In this document: one piece after another, positions 33,128 to 41,219 of the stretch | How positions within the stretch are numbered: position 1 is the first letter of the stretch | How the letters are laid out: each line of letters starts with the position of its first letter | Origin: Methanosphaerula palustris E1-9c | GTDB lineage: Archaea; Halobacteriota; Methanomicrobia; Methanomicrobiales; Methanospirillaceae | Direction of reading: 5' to 3' | DNA length: 64,000 nt | Assembly: GCF_000021965.1 (NCBI RefSeq) | Contig: NC_011832.1 | Coordinates: forward strand, 248,001-312,000 | Made by a program: the position numbers and the translations under genes | The notes under the pieces: generated by a model | Told to the model about the DNA's origin: nothing | What the model saw: only the letters and a program-made list of their open reading frames with translations | Databases searched by the model: none

Positions 33128-33573
33128 GCCGACCCTCCAGGTAATGACTTGAGGAACTCCCTGATCGCTTTGACAAATAGGATCCCTTCATCCTCATTCT
33201 TGGGGTATTTCAGTTCGAGCAGCGGCATTCCTCGCTTGTGGAGGAGGAACTTGATCAGTTCATCGGTCCTGGCACAGCCCATGCACCCGAACGAAAAATC
33301 CGCTTCATTGACGATGATCCCTGCTTCGGCCTCATCGATCATCGGACCGTACAGCGACATCCGCCCCCGGACCCCGGAGGGGATCTCGACGGCCGCGTAC
33401 CGGAGCCCTTTCTTTGGTTCCTCCGGGGTGATCTGCAGCGGCGGGGATTCCACCCCAGCGGTCTGGATGCGTTCCCTGATGGCGAGGGCTGCGCCGAGCG
33501 GCTTGTGCCCCCACCGTGCGACCAGATCTGAAAGGATCAGGCTTGTTGCGGGGTAGATGAATACCTTGGCCAT
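33124..33573 (-). CDS. mmp5: Methanogenesis marker protein 5
   Basis: A 149-residue protein matching methanogenesis marker 5. It begins [20 protein letters not shown] and carries a CxxC motif in [14 protein letters not shown], followed by [13 protein letters not shown]. It resembles the small partner of 2-hydroxyacyl-CoA-dehydratase-type systems less than a stand-alone metal- or cluster-binding protein. The ATG at 33573 is one base after the mmp6 stop, so a 26-residue upstream extension is discarded. Function unestablished; its place between mmp6 and mmp15 suggests it works with the mmp15 ATPase. Confidence 0.88.
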   Translation of the reverse strand: MAKVFIYPATSLILSDLVARWGHKPLGAALAIRERIQTAGVESPPLQITPEEPKKGLRYAAVEIPSGVRGRMSLYGPMIDEAEAGIIVNEADFSFGCMGCARTDELIKFLLHKRGMPLLELKYPKNEDEGILFVKAIREFLKSLPGGSA

Positions 33574-33574
33574 T

Positions 33575-34048
33575 CTAGGACTCCTGGTTGATGATCTTTC
33601 GGAATGTATCGATGTCAAGCGGTTCGTCATTAGAACCGGTCTTCTGTTCACTGTGCCTCTTCTGTTGATCGGTGGAGGCCGGCTCCCGGTCGTCCAGGGT
33701 AGTTATCCCCTTGGCGATGAACCGGATCAGCTTCATCTCGTTCTCATGGCCGTAATACCCCGGGCGTGCCCCGCCGAGGTTCGCCCTGCACCGACGGTGA
33801 TCGCCTGGTGGGAACCCCCGGTCCTTGACGAAGATATGGGTCGGGTCGACGGTCCGGAGATCTGCGATCACATGCTCGACCTCAGTCTCATCCCCGGTGA
33901 TCTGCAGTCCAAAGCAAGTCTCCTTGATCATCACCCCTTTTGAGATCTCATAAGCTCGCTGAGCCAGATCTGCAGGGGTGGTGTCGGAAGACTCGACAAA
34001 GACGTACTTGGTGACGGATCCAGGATAATCTGGAACATATTCGGTCAT
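33575..34048 (-). CDS. mmp6: Methanogenesis marker protein 6
   Basis: A 157-residue protein matching methanogenesis marker 6. Core sequence: KYVFVESSDTTPADLAQRAY, CFGLQITGDETEVEHVI, then RGFPPGDHRRCRANLGGARP and GYYGHENEMKLIRFI. The C-terminal 45 residues are polar and low-complexity (REPASTDQQKRHSEQKTG) and probably disordered. Overlaps mmp3 upstream by four bases (ATGA). No assigned biochemical activity; conserved co-occurrence with MCR genes is the basis of the name. Confidence 0.9.
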   Translation of the reverse strand: MTEYVPDYPGSVTKYVFVESSDTTPADLAQRAYEISKGVMIKETCFGLQITGDETEVEHVIADLRTVDPTHIFVKDRGFPPGDHRRCRANLGGARPGYYGHENEMKLIRFIAKGITTLDDREPASTDQQKRHSEQKTGSNDEPLDIDTFRKIINQES

Positions 34049-35559
34049 CGCTTCGCCTCCCGTATATAGACGATCTGTCCCTCTTTGAGGGTTTTGAGTT
34101 TATCGGTGTTGATGACCGTGCCGATCAGATTGGTCCCATCGAACGGCTCGGAGGTCGGCCCGAACTCTGAATTTTCACTCAGTCGGATACCAACCATCCC
34201 GGCCCCTTTCCGGGCATCATTGGTCAATCCGAGGGCTGCAGCTGGCGCCCTCTCCACCGGGATGTTCTCCGGGGTGATCAGCACCCCGGTTGGGATCTTC
34301 GGCTTGAAGAGGAAGACATCCTCAAACGTGAAGAAGAGCGGAAGGGTGCCAATATCATGCCAGAAGAGCCCGGTCAGCCGCCGGAAGATGGCAGTAGAAT
34401 CCGGAGCGTTCTGGTCGTCGAGGATCAGGTCGATCACCTGTGAGAGCGGGACCGTCTGAAACGCTACCTCCCCGGCCGCCAGCACCTCAAGGGTGGTCGG
34501 GGGAGTCTGGTCGATCACCACCCGGTCGGGTTCTTCACTGTCTGCGGTCACCTTCAGTCCGCGTGCCTCACCACTGCTGATCGCCTCGTCGAGCGACCTG
34601 CCAAGCATGTCGAACCGCGAGGGGGTCACTTGGATCGCAATCCGTTCCCTGGCCTTTGCAAGTTTGATCAGTTCAAGGCCGTGAGTGACCTGTCCAACGA
34701 CCGTATGGCTTGCGATCCCGGGCACATCCTCCTTGTAGATGTAGATACACCCGGATCCACTCCCCCGGGTCCTGACCGTGACTGTTCCTTCCCGCCTTCC
34801 TTTTGTATGCTCGGACGGAACCTGTGAGCCGGCCATTCGCTCGTCTCGGAGGTGGGTGGAGGCCACCCGGTCTGCAGTCAGGTGCCCGCTGTCCAGAGCC
34901 AGCAGCAGGTGCTCCACCGAGGTCGCGGTCCGGGTGCTGATTCCGTCAGGGTCATACCCCTCGGCAGTCACCTCGATGTGGGTGATGATCGCCATCCCGT
35001 CCTCAAGAAGGAGGGTGGAGTCATGGGTCGTGAACGACCGGCTTGTATCGGCCCAGGAGAGGATCGGACTGATCGCCTCGATATGGTCTCCAGAGGTCCA
35101 CCGGTCCAGTACCCCTCTGCCGCTGACGACCCTGCCGATCACGCCGCCGCCCACCGCCGCCCCATGGTCTGCGGTGTGCCGGGTCCTGGAGAAGACCAGG
35201 TGGGATTCTGTTGGATTGTAGCCCACACAGCCGAGGATCAGATCGCCCCGTTCATACAGATGTGGTCGCCTCTCGGGTGCCAGATCAGAGACGAACGGCC
35301 CAAAGGCCGCACTGTTCCGGTCGGCATAGTGAAGGGGCGGACCCGTGATCTTCAGGATCCAGGTTGGGTCCGCCAGCATCTCGACGACGATCTCGCCACT
35401 GGTCGTCTTGATCTGCAGGTTCCTGGTGGTCTCCTGTGCGAACGTGCCCGGGCGTATCACACCGATAACGGTGGATTGGTCCATGTCAGGCAGCAGATCG
35501 CCGAGCGTCATCGTCCCGGTGATCTCAGTGCTGACTCCATCCAGAAGGATCGATTCCAT
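34045..35559 (-). CDS. mmp3: Methanogenesis marker protein 3 (UPF0288, cyclophilin-like domain)
   Basis: A 504-residue protein recognised as methanogenesis marker 3. Middle blocks such as DLILGCVGYNPTESHLVFSR and the region around GQVTHGLELIKLAKARERIA carry a peptidyl-prolyl isomerase-like pattern that gives the family its frequent PPIase annotation. The ATG at 35559 is chosen for the GGGAAGG just upstream; a GTG at 35574 overlaps the atwA stop. Mmp3 has been reported in the MCR activation complex. It is coupled to mmp6 by ATGA overlap and lies 11 bp below atwA. Confidence 0.9.
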   Translation of the reverse strand: MESILLDGVSTEITGTMTLGDLLPDMDQSTVIGVIRPGTFAQETTRNLQIKTTSGEIVVEMLADPTWILKITGPPLHYADRNSAAFGPFVSDLAPERRPHLYERGDLILGCVGYNPTESHLVFSRTRHTADHGAAVGGGVIGRVVSGRGVLDRWTSGDHIEAISPILSWADTSRSFTTHDSTLLLEDGMAIITHIEVTAEGYDPDGISTRTATSVEHLLLALDSGHLTADRVASTHLRDERMAGSQVPSEHTKGRREGTVTVRTRGSGSGCIYIYKEDVPGIASHTVVGQVTHGLELIKLAKARERIAIQVTPSRFDMLGRSLDEAISSGEARGLKVTADSEEPDRVVIDQTPPTTLEVLAAGEVAFQTVPLSQVIDLILDDQNAPDSTAIFRRLTGLFWHDIGTLPLFFTFEDVFLFKPKIPTGVLITPENIPVERAPAAALGLTNDARKGAGMVGIRLSENSEFGPTSEPFDGTNLIGTVINTDKLKTLKEGQIVYIREAKR

Positions 35560-35570
35560 ACCTTCCCCTT

Positions 35571-37193
35571 TCACTGGCCTGGTTGGCTGCCTGGCTGATC
35601 CATCACCTGGCGTTCGTCCTCGGTCAGGTGCGCCAGCACCGCACTGGTCTCCCCGATCTCGATGATCTTGCCGCCTCGCATCAGGGCTACCCTGTCGCAG
35701 ATGTCCCGGACAAACTCCATGTCATGCGAGACGATCACAAAGGTCTCATCGATCCCTTCACGGGCGTGTAAGATCGAGTGCTTGACGTCGATCTTTGTGA
35801 TCGGGTCGATCGTCCCGGTCGGTTCGTCCAGGATCACGAGCGAGGGTTCCCGGATCAGCACCTGTGCCATGGCGACACGGTGCCGTTCTCCCTCGCTGAG
35901 GTGACCGGGCAGTCGGTCCAGGATCTCCCTGCTCTTCTCCTCGGTGAACCCGGCCATCTTCAGGGTTACGACTGCCTTGCGCACTGCCAGTTCTTTTGGG
36001 AACTCCAGCCCGATCGCATCGGTCAGGTTGTCGATGACAGTTCGGTGTGGGTAGAGGTCGTACTCCTGGTGGAGGAGTCCGATGTAACTCTTCGCCCTGC
36101 CGCGGAACTCGATCCCTGGTTTGGTCATATCGATCCACTCATCCCCGACCTTCATTGCCATCTCCCCGGCGGTCGGCTCGACTACCCCGGCGATGATCCG
36201 TGAGAGGGTGGTCTTGCCGGCCCCGCTCTTTCCTATGATTCCGAAGATCTCCCCGCGTGAAACATCGAACGTGACCCCGTTGACGGCCCTGACCACCCCG
36301 CGGTCCACAGAGATATACCGTTTCTCGATATCACGGGCCATCAGGATCTTCTCCCCCAGTTTCACCTGCTCGAACTGCTCCACGTCAGAGTAGTCCTTCA
36401 TGAAGGTCTCAATCACCTCTTTTGGCGTTCCAATGGCGGTTATTGCACCGTCAGCGAGGAGGATCGCCCGATCTGCAACGTCCTCGATTACCGATGAGAA
36501 GTGGGAGGTGACGATCATCCCCATCTCGCCAGACTCGACTGAACCTTTCAGCATCTTATGGACGACTCCGGCGGTCTCCGGGTCCAGTGTCCCGGTCGGC
36601 TCGTCGGCCAGCAGCAGGTATGGTTCCCGGGCCAGCTGGCGGGCCAGCACTACCCGCTGCTTCTCACCTCCGGAGAGATCCCGGGCGATGTGCATCATCC
36701 TGTGCGAGAGCCGGACCTCGTCGAGCAGGTCGGCCGCACGGTTGACCGCTTTCTCTGAAGGGTAGTTGATGTCGTCGAGGGCATGGAGCACGTTCTCGAT
36801 CACCCGGTCATTGCCATACAGGGCGAAGGAACGCTGGAACATGATCGCCGTCCGGTTCATGATCCGTCGTTTGAGGGCCTCATTATCTGGGGCCCAGAGG
36901 TCGACGTCCTGCGGTTGCAGCACACCCCCGCAGTGGGGGCAGGCCGAACCTGCTTTGGACTGAACGTCGACATAGTCACAGGTTTCACAGCGGGCGATGT
37001 GGTAGATGATCGACCCACTGGTCGGCGGTTCGTCGACACCCCGGATCAGGTGCATCAGCACCGTCTTGCCGGCGCCGCTCCGACCGATAATCCCAACTAT
37101 CTCTGCCTCTGCGAGAGAGAAACTGATGTTGTTCAAGACACGTTTCCCTTCAAAATCCATGCAGAGGTTCTGAATCGTGATCAATGGGGTCAT
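35571..37193 (-). CDS. atwA: Methyl-coenzyme M reductase activation component A2 (double ABC ATPase)
   Basis: A 540-residue soluble protein with two ABC ATPase domains and no membrane part. Domain 1: Walker A GRSGAGKTVLMHL (about residue 37), signature LSGGEKQRVVLARQL (about 178), Walker B LLADEPTGTLDPE. Domain 2: Walker A GKSGAGKTTLSRII (about 318), signature LSEGERHRVAMAQV (about 445), Walker B VILDEPTGTIDPI. A zinc-ribbon insertion (CETCDYV and CPHCGG, about residues 69-92) distinguishes A2 from transport ATPases. A2 supplies ATP-dependent work in reductive activation of MCR. It starts the mmp part of the operon, 46 bp below the HAD gene. Confidence 0.94.
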   Translation of the reverse strand: MTPLITIQNLCMDFEGKRVLNNISFSLAEAEIVGIIGRSGAGKTVLMHLIRGVDEPPTSGSIIYHIARCETCDYVDVQSKAGSACPHCGGVLQPQDVDLWAPDNEALKRRIMNRTAIMFQRSFALYGNDRVIENVLHALDDINYPSEKAVNRAADLLDEVRLSHRMMHIARDLSGGEKQRVVLARQLAREPYLLLADEPTGTLDPETAGVVHKMLKGSVESGEMGMIVTSHFSSVIEDVADRAILLADGAITAIGTPKEVIETFMKDYSDVEQFEQVKLGEKILMARDIEKRYISVDRGVVRAVNGVTFDVSRGEIFGIIGKSGAGKTTLSRIIAGVVEPTAGEMAMKVGDEWIDMTKPGIEFRGRAKSYIGLLHQEYDLYPHRTVIDNLTDAIGLEFPKELAVRKAVVTLKMAGFTEEKSREILDRLPGHLSEGERHRVAMAQVLIREPSLVILDEPTGTIDPITKIDVKHSILHAREGIDETFVIVSHDMEFVRDICDRVALMRGGKIIEIGETSAVLAHLTEDERQVMDQPGSQPGQ

Positions 37194-37239
37194 GCGCTAC
37201 GTCCTTGTATCTAATTGAGCAGTCAGATCATATTACCTT

Positions 37240-38064
37240 TTATATCTCCTGGGTGGAGATCTGTAACCGCTGCACAATCGGCACCACCTCGCGGACCTCG
37301 GCGATCACCTGGTTGGCGACATCGTACAACCGCTTCGGCCGTTCGCCCGGCTGTTGCCCGGTCAGCACTGCGTAGTCCGCCTTCTTCATCGCTGCGATGT
37401 CGTTGATCCCGTCGCCGACCATCACGACGGTGTCGTATTCCTGTTTCAGATCCTCGATGATCCCGGCCTTGATCGAAGGGGTTGCGACCCCAAAGACCCG
37501 GTCTCTGGGGATCCCGAGGTAGTCGGCCATCCGTTCGAGCTTGGTCACCCGGTCGCCTGAGGCGATGAAGGTCGGTACCCCCATCTGATGGAGCGTGGTG
37601 ATCGTCTCCTTTGCCCCGGAGAACGGTCGGCCGCCGACGGTCAGGGTGAACTCGATCCCGGGTAACCCCATATTGACGATCACCCCGCTGTTCATCGTCA
37701 GCACCGACTCCTTTCTGCAACAATTCCAGACGTCCCGGATACATTCGCTCAGATCCTGGATCCTGGCATGGGTGTCGGAATAGAGGACCTCCCCGACCTC
37801 ATCAGCAGTCAGCACCTTTCTGGTACAGCTGATCCCGAATCCAATCTGATGCTCGACCAGATACGCTGAGACGAGCATCGACTGGTCCGCGTCGATCACC
37901 TCCCTGGAGTGGATGTTCAGGGCGATCAGCACCCGCTCATCTGAGGAGAAGGTCAGGTTCGTTGTCTCCACATGGGGGATCACCTCCCCAGTGATCACAT
38001 CCTTTGCAGTCCTGTAGGTCCGAAGCAGTGTACCAGCACTGTCAAATACCACGGCGATCGACAT
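37240..38064 (-). CDS. HAD-superfamily protein with P-type-ATPase-like core
   Basis: A 274-residue soluble HAD-fold protein. Motif I is VVFDSAGTLLRTYR: the nucleophile Asp8 is present but the +2 acid is Ala10, as in phosphonatases and unlike ordinary HAD phosphatases. Motif II is TFIASGDRVTKLERM and motifs III/IV are VVMVGDGINDIAAMKKADYAVL, close to the P domain of P-type ATPases. The cap region (residues about 15-135) contains Cys residues (ISCTRKVL, VWNCCRKES). The ATG at 38064 follows GGTGATG. It is the first gene of the MCR-maturation operon by position. Substrate unknown. Confidence 0.83.
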   Translation of the reverse strand: MSIAVVFDSAGTLLRTYRTAKDVITGEVIPHVETTNLTFSSDERVLIALNIHSREVIDADQSMLVSAYLVEHQIGFGISCTRKVLTADEVGEVLYSDTHARIQDLSECIRDVWNCCRKESVLTMNSGVIVNMGLPGIEFTLTVGGRPFSGAKETITTLHQMGVPTFIASGDRVTKLERMADYLGIPRDRVFGVATPSIKAGIIEDLKQEYDTVVMVGDGINDIAAMKKADYAVLTGQQPGERPKRLYDVANQVIAEVREVVPIVQRLQISTQEI

Positions 38065-38091
38065 CACATCACCATTTTCACTCAATCGAAA

Positions 38092-38109
38092 ACCAGATAT
38101 TTATCTGGT
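38092..38109. promoter_or_regulatory. Perfect palindrome enclosing the divergent TATA region
   Basis: ACCAGATATTTATCTGGT: 8-bp arms ACCAGATA/TATCTGGT around TT, midway between the HAD gene start (38064, minus) and the ribose-1,5-bisphosphate isomerase start (38140, plus). The AT-rich centre is a plausible TATA element about 40 bp upstream of the isomerase ATG. Candidate operator for either or both promoters; the regulator is not identified. Confidence 0.55.
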
Positions 38110-38139
38110 GCTTACTGATCTCACTGGCTGGGATATTAT

Positions 38140-39096
38140 ATGCTGGTTTCTACTGTAGAACAGATCAGACAGATGGAGATTCGGGGTGCGGGCCGGATAG
38201 CCCGTGCTGCTGCCGGGGCGCTCGCTGATCACGCAACCGTAGTTCAGTCAACTGAACTGAACGATTTTGTTGGAGAGATGGAACAGGCCGCGAATCTCCT
38301 CGTCGCCACCCGACCGACGGCGGTCTCGCTTCCGAATGCGGTGCACCTGGTGATGGCCGGTGTTCAGACGGCCCGTACCCTCGAAGAGGCACGGTCAGGG
38401 ATCATCGCATCGGCCAGCCAGTTCATCACCTCCTCAGAACAGGCGGTTCAACGGATTGCATCGATCGGAGCCCGACATATCCGGGACGGGGATGTGGTGA
38501 TGACCCACTGCAACTCGGAGGCCGCCCTGGCCTGTATCCTGGAAGCTCATCGACAAGGAAAGGAGATCGAGGTATATGCCACCGAGGTTCGACCGAGAAA
38601 TCAGGGACTGGTTACGATCAGAACCCTGAATGATGCCGGGATCCGGACCAGTTACATTGTTGACTCTGCGGTCCGTTCGTTCATCAACGAGGTGGACCTG
38701 GTGCTGGTGGGGGCTGATGCCATCTCGGTTAATGGAGCGGTCGTCAACAAGATCGGGACCGCTCAGATGGCCCTGGCAGCCCACGAGGCGCGCGTGAACC
38801 TGGTGGTAGCTGCGGAGACCTATAAGTTCGCACCACTGACGATCCTTGGGAACCTGATCGAGATCGAGGAGCGGCCGGCGGAGGAGGTACTGACTGCTTC
38901 GATTGCATCGACCCTTCCCCATGTCAGGGTTCGGAACCCGGCTTTCGATGTGACCCCTGCTGATTACGTGGACCTGATCATCACCGAGGAGGGAGCGATC
39001 CCGCCAGAGATGGCCTATATTATCATCAGGGATCATCTGGGATGGTCAATCGAGCAGTTCGACCGTCCGGCCCATGGGGCGGATCAGAAAGAATAA
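38140..39096 (+). CDS. e2b2: Ribose-1,5-bisphosphate isomerase
   Basis: Converts ribose-1,5-bisphosphate to ribulose-1,5-bisphosphate in the archaeal AMP/nucleoside pathway that feeds type III RuBisCO. The 318-residue protein belongs to the eIF2B-alpha-like family: VMTHCNSEAALACILEAHRQ, VYATEVRPRNQGLVTIRTL, VDLVLVGADAISVNGAVVNK and the C-terminal VDLIITEEGAIPPEMAYI. The Cys in THCNSE and the Asp in GADAI are at the positions expected for the catalytic pair. It lies 43 bp upstream of the RuBisCO gene, which settles its role against the eIF2B and methylthioribose-phosphate isomerase alternatives. Confidence 0.93.
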   Translation: MLVSTVEQIRQMEIRGAGRIARAAAGALADHATVVQSTELNDFVGEMEQAANLLVATRPTAVSLPNAVHLVMAGVQTARTLEEARSGIIASASQFITSSEQAVQRIASIGARHIRDGDVVMTHCNSEAALACILEAHRQGKEIEVYATEVRPRNQGLVTIRTLNDAGIRTSYIVDSAVRSFINEVDLVLVGADAISVNGAVVNKIGTAQMALAAHEARVNLVVAAETYKFAPLTILGNLIEIEERPAEEVLTASIASTLPHVRVRNPAFDVTPADYVDLIITEEGAIPPEMAYIIIRDHLGWSIEQFDRPAHGADQKE

Positions 39097-39139
39097 TACC
39101 CGTTCCCGATAAAGAAGCCGCAACAGGAGATCTGAGGAT

Positions 39140-40339
39140 ATGTCTGATGTTACTGCAATCTACTACTTCCGCCCCCGAGCCGATACCTCGCCAGAGCAGG
39201 CCGCCCAGGCGATCTGCGAGGAGGAGACGACCGGAACCTGGACCGATATCTCGACCACCACAGAGTACGTCCGCAGGCTGGACGGGGCGGTCGAGAGCGT
39301 GGAACCGAAGGGCCAGGGGTACCTGACCAAGATTACCTATCCTGCGGAGATCTTTGAGCCGGGCAATGTTCCGCAGTACCTCTCCGTGGTGGCAGGGAAC
39401 CTCTTCGGGCTCGGCCGGGTTGAGGCGGTCAGGCTGCTTGATGTCGAGTTTCCCAGGGAACTGGTGACCTTTTCAGGGCCAAAGTTCGGGATCGATGGGG
39501 TGCGCCGGCTGGTTGGTTCACAGAACCGGCCGCATGTCGGTACGATAATCAAGCCCAAGGTGGGACTGAATCCGACCGATACGGCCGAGGTAGCCTACCA
39601 GGCTGCTATCGGGGGCGTAGACCTGATCAAGGACGACGAGACCCTGACTGATCAGCAGTTCTGTCCGCTCTTCGAGCGGCTCCCTGCGGTGATGGCCCGG
39701 CTCGATCAGGCGAAGACGGAGACTGGCAGAAATGTGCTCTATGCAGTGAACGTCACTACCAGAGCCGACAAGATCCTGGAACGGGCTGAACACGCTCTTG
39801 AACTCGGCGCCAATATGCTGATGGTCGATGTGATCAGTGCCGGGTTCAGCGCTGTGCAGGCCCTTGCCGAAGATCCCTCGATCAAGGTGCCGATCCATGT
39901 TCACCGGACCATGCACGCCGCGATGACCCGGAACCCGGAACATGGGATCGCGATGCGAACCTTTGCGAAACTGGTCCGGATGCTCGGCGGCGACCAGCTC
40001 CACACAGGCTCGGTCTCCGGGAAGATGAGCCACGACGCAGAGGAACTGCTTGGAGACAATAGGGCCCTCACCGACCAGTGCTATGGGTTGAAGTCGACGT
40101 TTCCAGTCTCAAGCGGTGGTCTTCACCCGGGGAAGGTCCAGACTGAACTCCGGGTGCTCGGGACAGATCTGATCCTTCAGGCCGGCGGCGGGATCCACGG
40201 CCATCCAGATGGAACTGCGGCCGGGGCACGGGCGATGCGCCAGGCCGTCGATGCGTTCATGGAAGGGATCCCAACGGTCGAGTACGCGAAGGATCACTAC
40301 GAACTGGATCGGGCTCTTAAAAAGTGGGGAACTTCGTAA
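39140..40339 (+). CDS. rbcL: Ribulose-1,5-bisphosphate carboxylase, type III
   Basis: Carboxylates ribulose-1,5-bisphosphate to two 3-phosphoglycerate. The 399-residue archaeal form III enzyme has the active-site elements TIIKPKVGLNPTD, the carbamylated-lysine segment GGVDLIKDDETLTDQ, HVHRTMHAAMTRNPEHG and the loop-6 lysine region GSVSGKMSHDAEE, plus phosphate-binding QAGGGIHGHPDGTAAG. It is slightly short for form III because of a compact N-terminus. It works with the upstream isomerase in AMP salvage; the partner AMP phosphorylase (deoA) is not in the window. No phosphoribulokinase is adjacent. Confidence 0.95.
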   Translation: MSDVTAIYYFRPRADTSPEQAAQAICEEETTGTWTDISTTTEYVRRLDGAVESVEPKGQGYLTKITYPAEIFEPGNVPQYLSVVAGNLFGLGRVEAVRLLDVEFPRELVTFSGPKFGIDGVRRLVGSQNRPHVGTIIKPKVGLNPTDTAEVAYQAAIGGVDLIKDDETLTDQQFCPLFERLPAVMARLDQAKTETGRNVLYAVNVTTRADKILERAEHALELGANMLMVDVISAGFSAVQALAEDPSIKVPIHVHRTMHAAMTRNPEHGIAMRTFAKLVRMLGGDQLHTGSVSGKMSHDAEELLGDNRALTDQCYGLKSTFPVSSGGLHPGKVQTELRVLGTDLILQAGGGIHGHPDGTAAGARAMRQAVDAFMEGIPTVEYAKDHYELDRALKKWGTS

Positions 40340-40351
40340 TAGTACACCAGT

Positions 40352-41185
40352 ATGGTATACACAACGATCTCAATCCCTTTTTGTAAACTGCATGGCAACG
40401 GCAACGACTTTCTGCTGATCGACGAACTTGAGGGTACCCGGATTCCTGACCAGATGAAGGGCGAGTTTGCGGAGTTGTACTGCGATCGTCGGTTTGGGGT
40501 CGGCGCTGACGGCGTTCTCTTTCTCTCTGCGGGTACCGAGGGCGATCTCCGGATGCGTATCTTCCAACCGGACCGAAGTGAGGCCGAGATGTGTGGCAAC
40601 GGGATCCGATGCTTTGCCCGGTATGCTTTCGATCAGGGATACTTCACGGAGACCTGCAACGTCGAGACCCCGGCCGGAGTGCTCCCGGTTCATGTCTCCA
40701 TAGGTGACAGTACGTTTCTGGCACAAATTCATATGCCCGATCCGGCGTTCGACTGTCCAGGGATCCCGGCCACAGGAGAGGGCGTCTACCAGCAGACGAT
40801 CGCAGGGCTCACCGTCCATGCGACCAACACCGGTGTCCCGCATGCGGTCGTGATCGTCGACGATCTCGCGGCAGTGGATGTCCCGGGGCTCGCCCCCCAG
40901 ATCCGGCACCACCCCTCTTTCTTGAAGGGAGCGAATGTGAACTTTGTCCAGGTGACGGGTCCTGATGCGATCAGCGTTCGTACCTTTGAACGCGGTGTCG
41001 AGGATGAGACCCTCTGCTGTGGGACCGGTGCCACCGCCTCGGCCGCCGTCGCCCACCGCCTTGGCCTCGTTGGGGACCATGTCGCGGTCGAGACCGCTGG
41101 CGGGCCACTCTGGATCACCCTCGGCAAGGAGACCCTGATGGAGGGGCCTGCGGTGACCGTCTTTGTTGGGGAGATCCCTCTCTGA
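40352..41185 (+). CDS. dapF: Diaminopimelate epimerase
   Basis: Interconverts LL- and meso-diaminopimelate in lysine biosynthesis. The 277-residue protein has both catalytic cysteines in their standard contexts, EMCGNGIRC in the N-terminal half and CCGTGATASAA in the C-terminal half, and the opening FCKLHGNGNDFLLID. It starts 12 bp after the RuBisCO stop, so it may be read from the same transcript. The ATG at 40352 is the only reasonable start. Followed by T-rich terminators that also face the convergent radB gene. Confidence 0.95.
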   Translation: MVYTTISIPFCKLHGNGNDFLLIDELEGTRIPDQMKGEFAELYCDRRFGVGADGVLFLSAGTEGDLRMRIFQPDRSEAEMCGNGIRCFARYAFDQGYFTETCNVETPAGVLPVHVSIGDSTFLAQIHMPDPAFDCPGIPATGEGVYQQTIAGLTVHATNTGVPHAVVIVDDLAAVDVPGLAPQIRHHPSFLKGANVNFVQVTGPDAISVRTFERGVEDETLCCGTGATASAAVAHRLGLVGDHVAVETAGGPLWITLGKETLMEGPAVTVFVGEIPL

Positions 41186-41188
41186 ACT

Positions 41189-41211
41189 GTTTTTTTGGTA
41201 TCACTTTTTTT
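41189..41211. terminator. T-rich terminator between convergent dapF and radB
   Basis: Two runs of seven T (41190-41196 and 41205-41211) lie directly after the dapF stop on the plus strand. A shorter T5 run serves the minus strand near the radB stop. Typical of archaeal oligo-T termination between convergent genes. Confidence 0.55.
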
Positions 41212-41219
41212 GAAAAATA

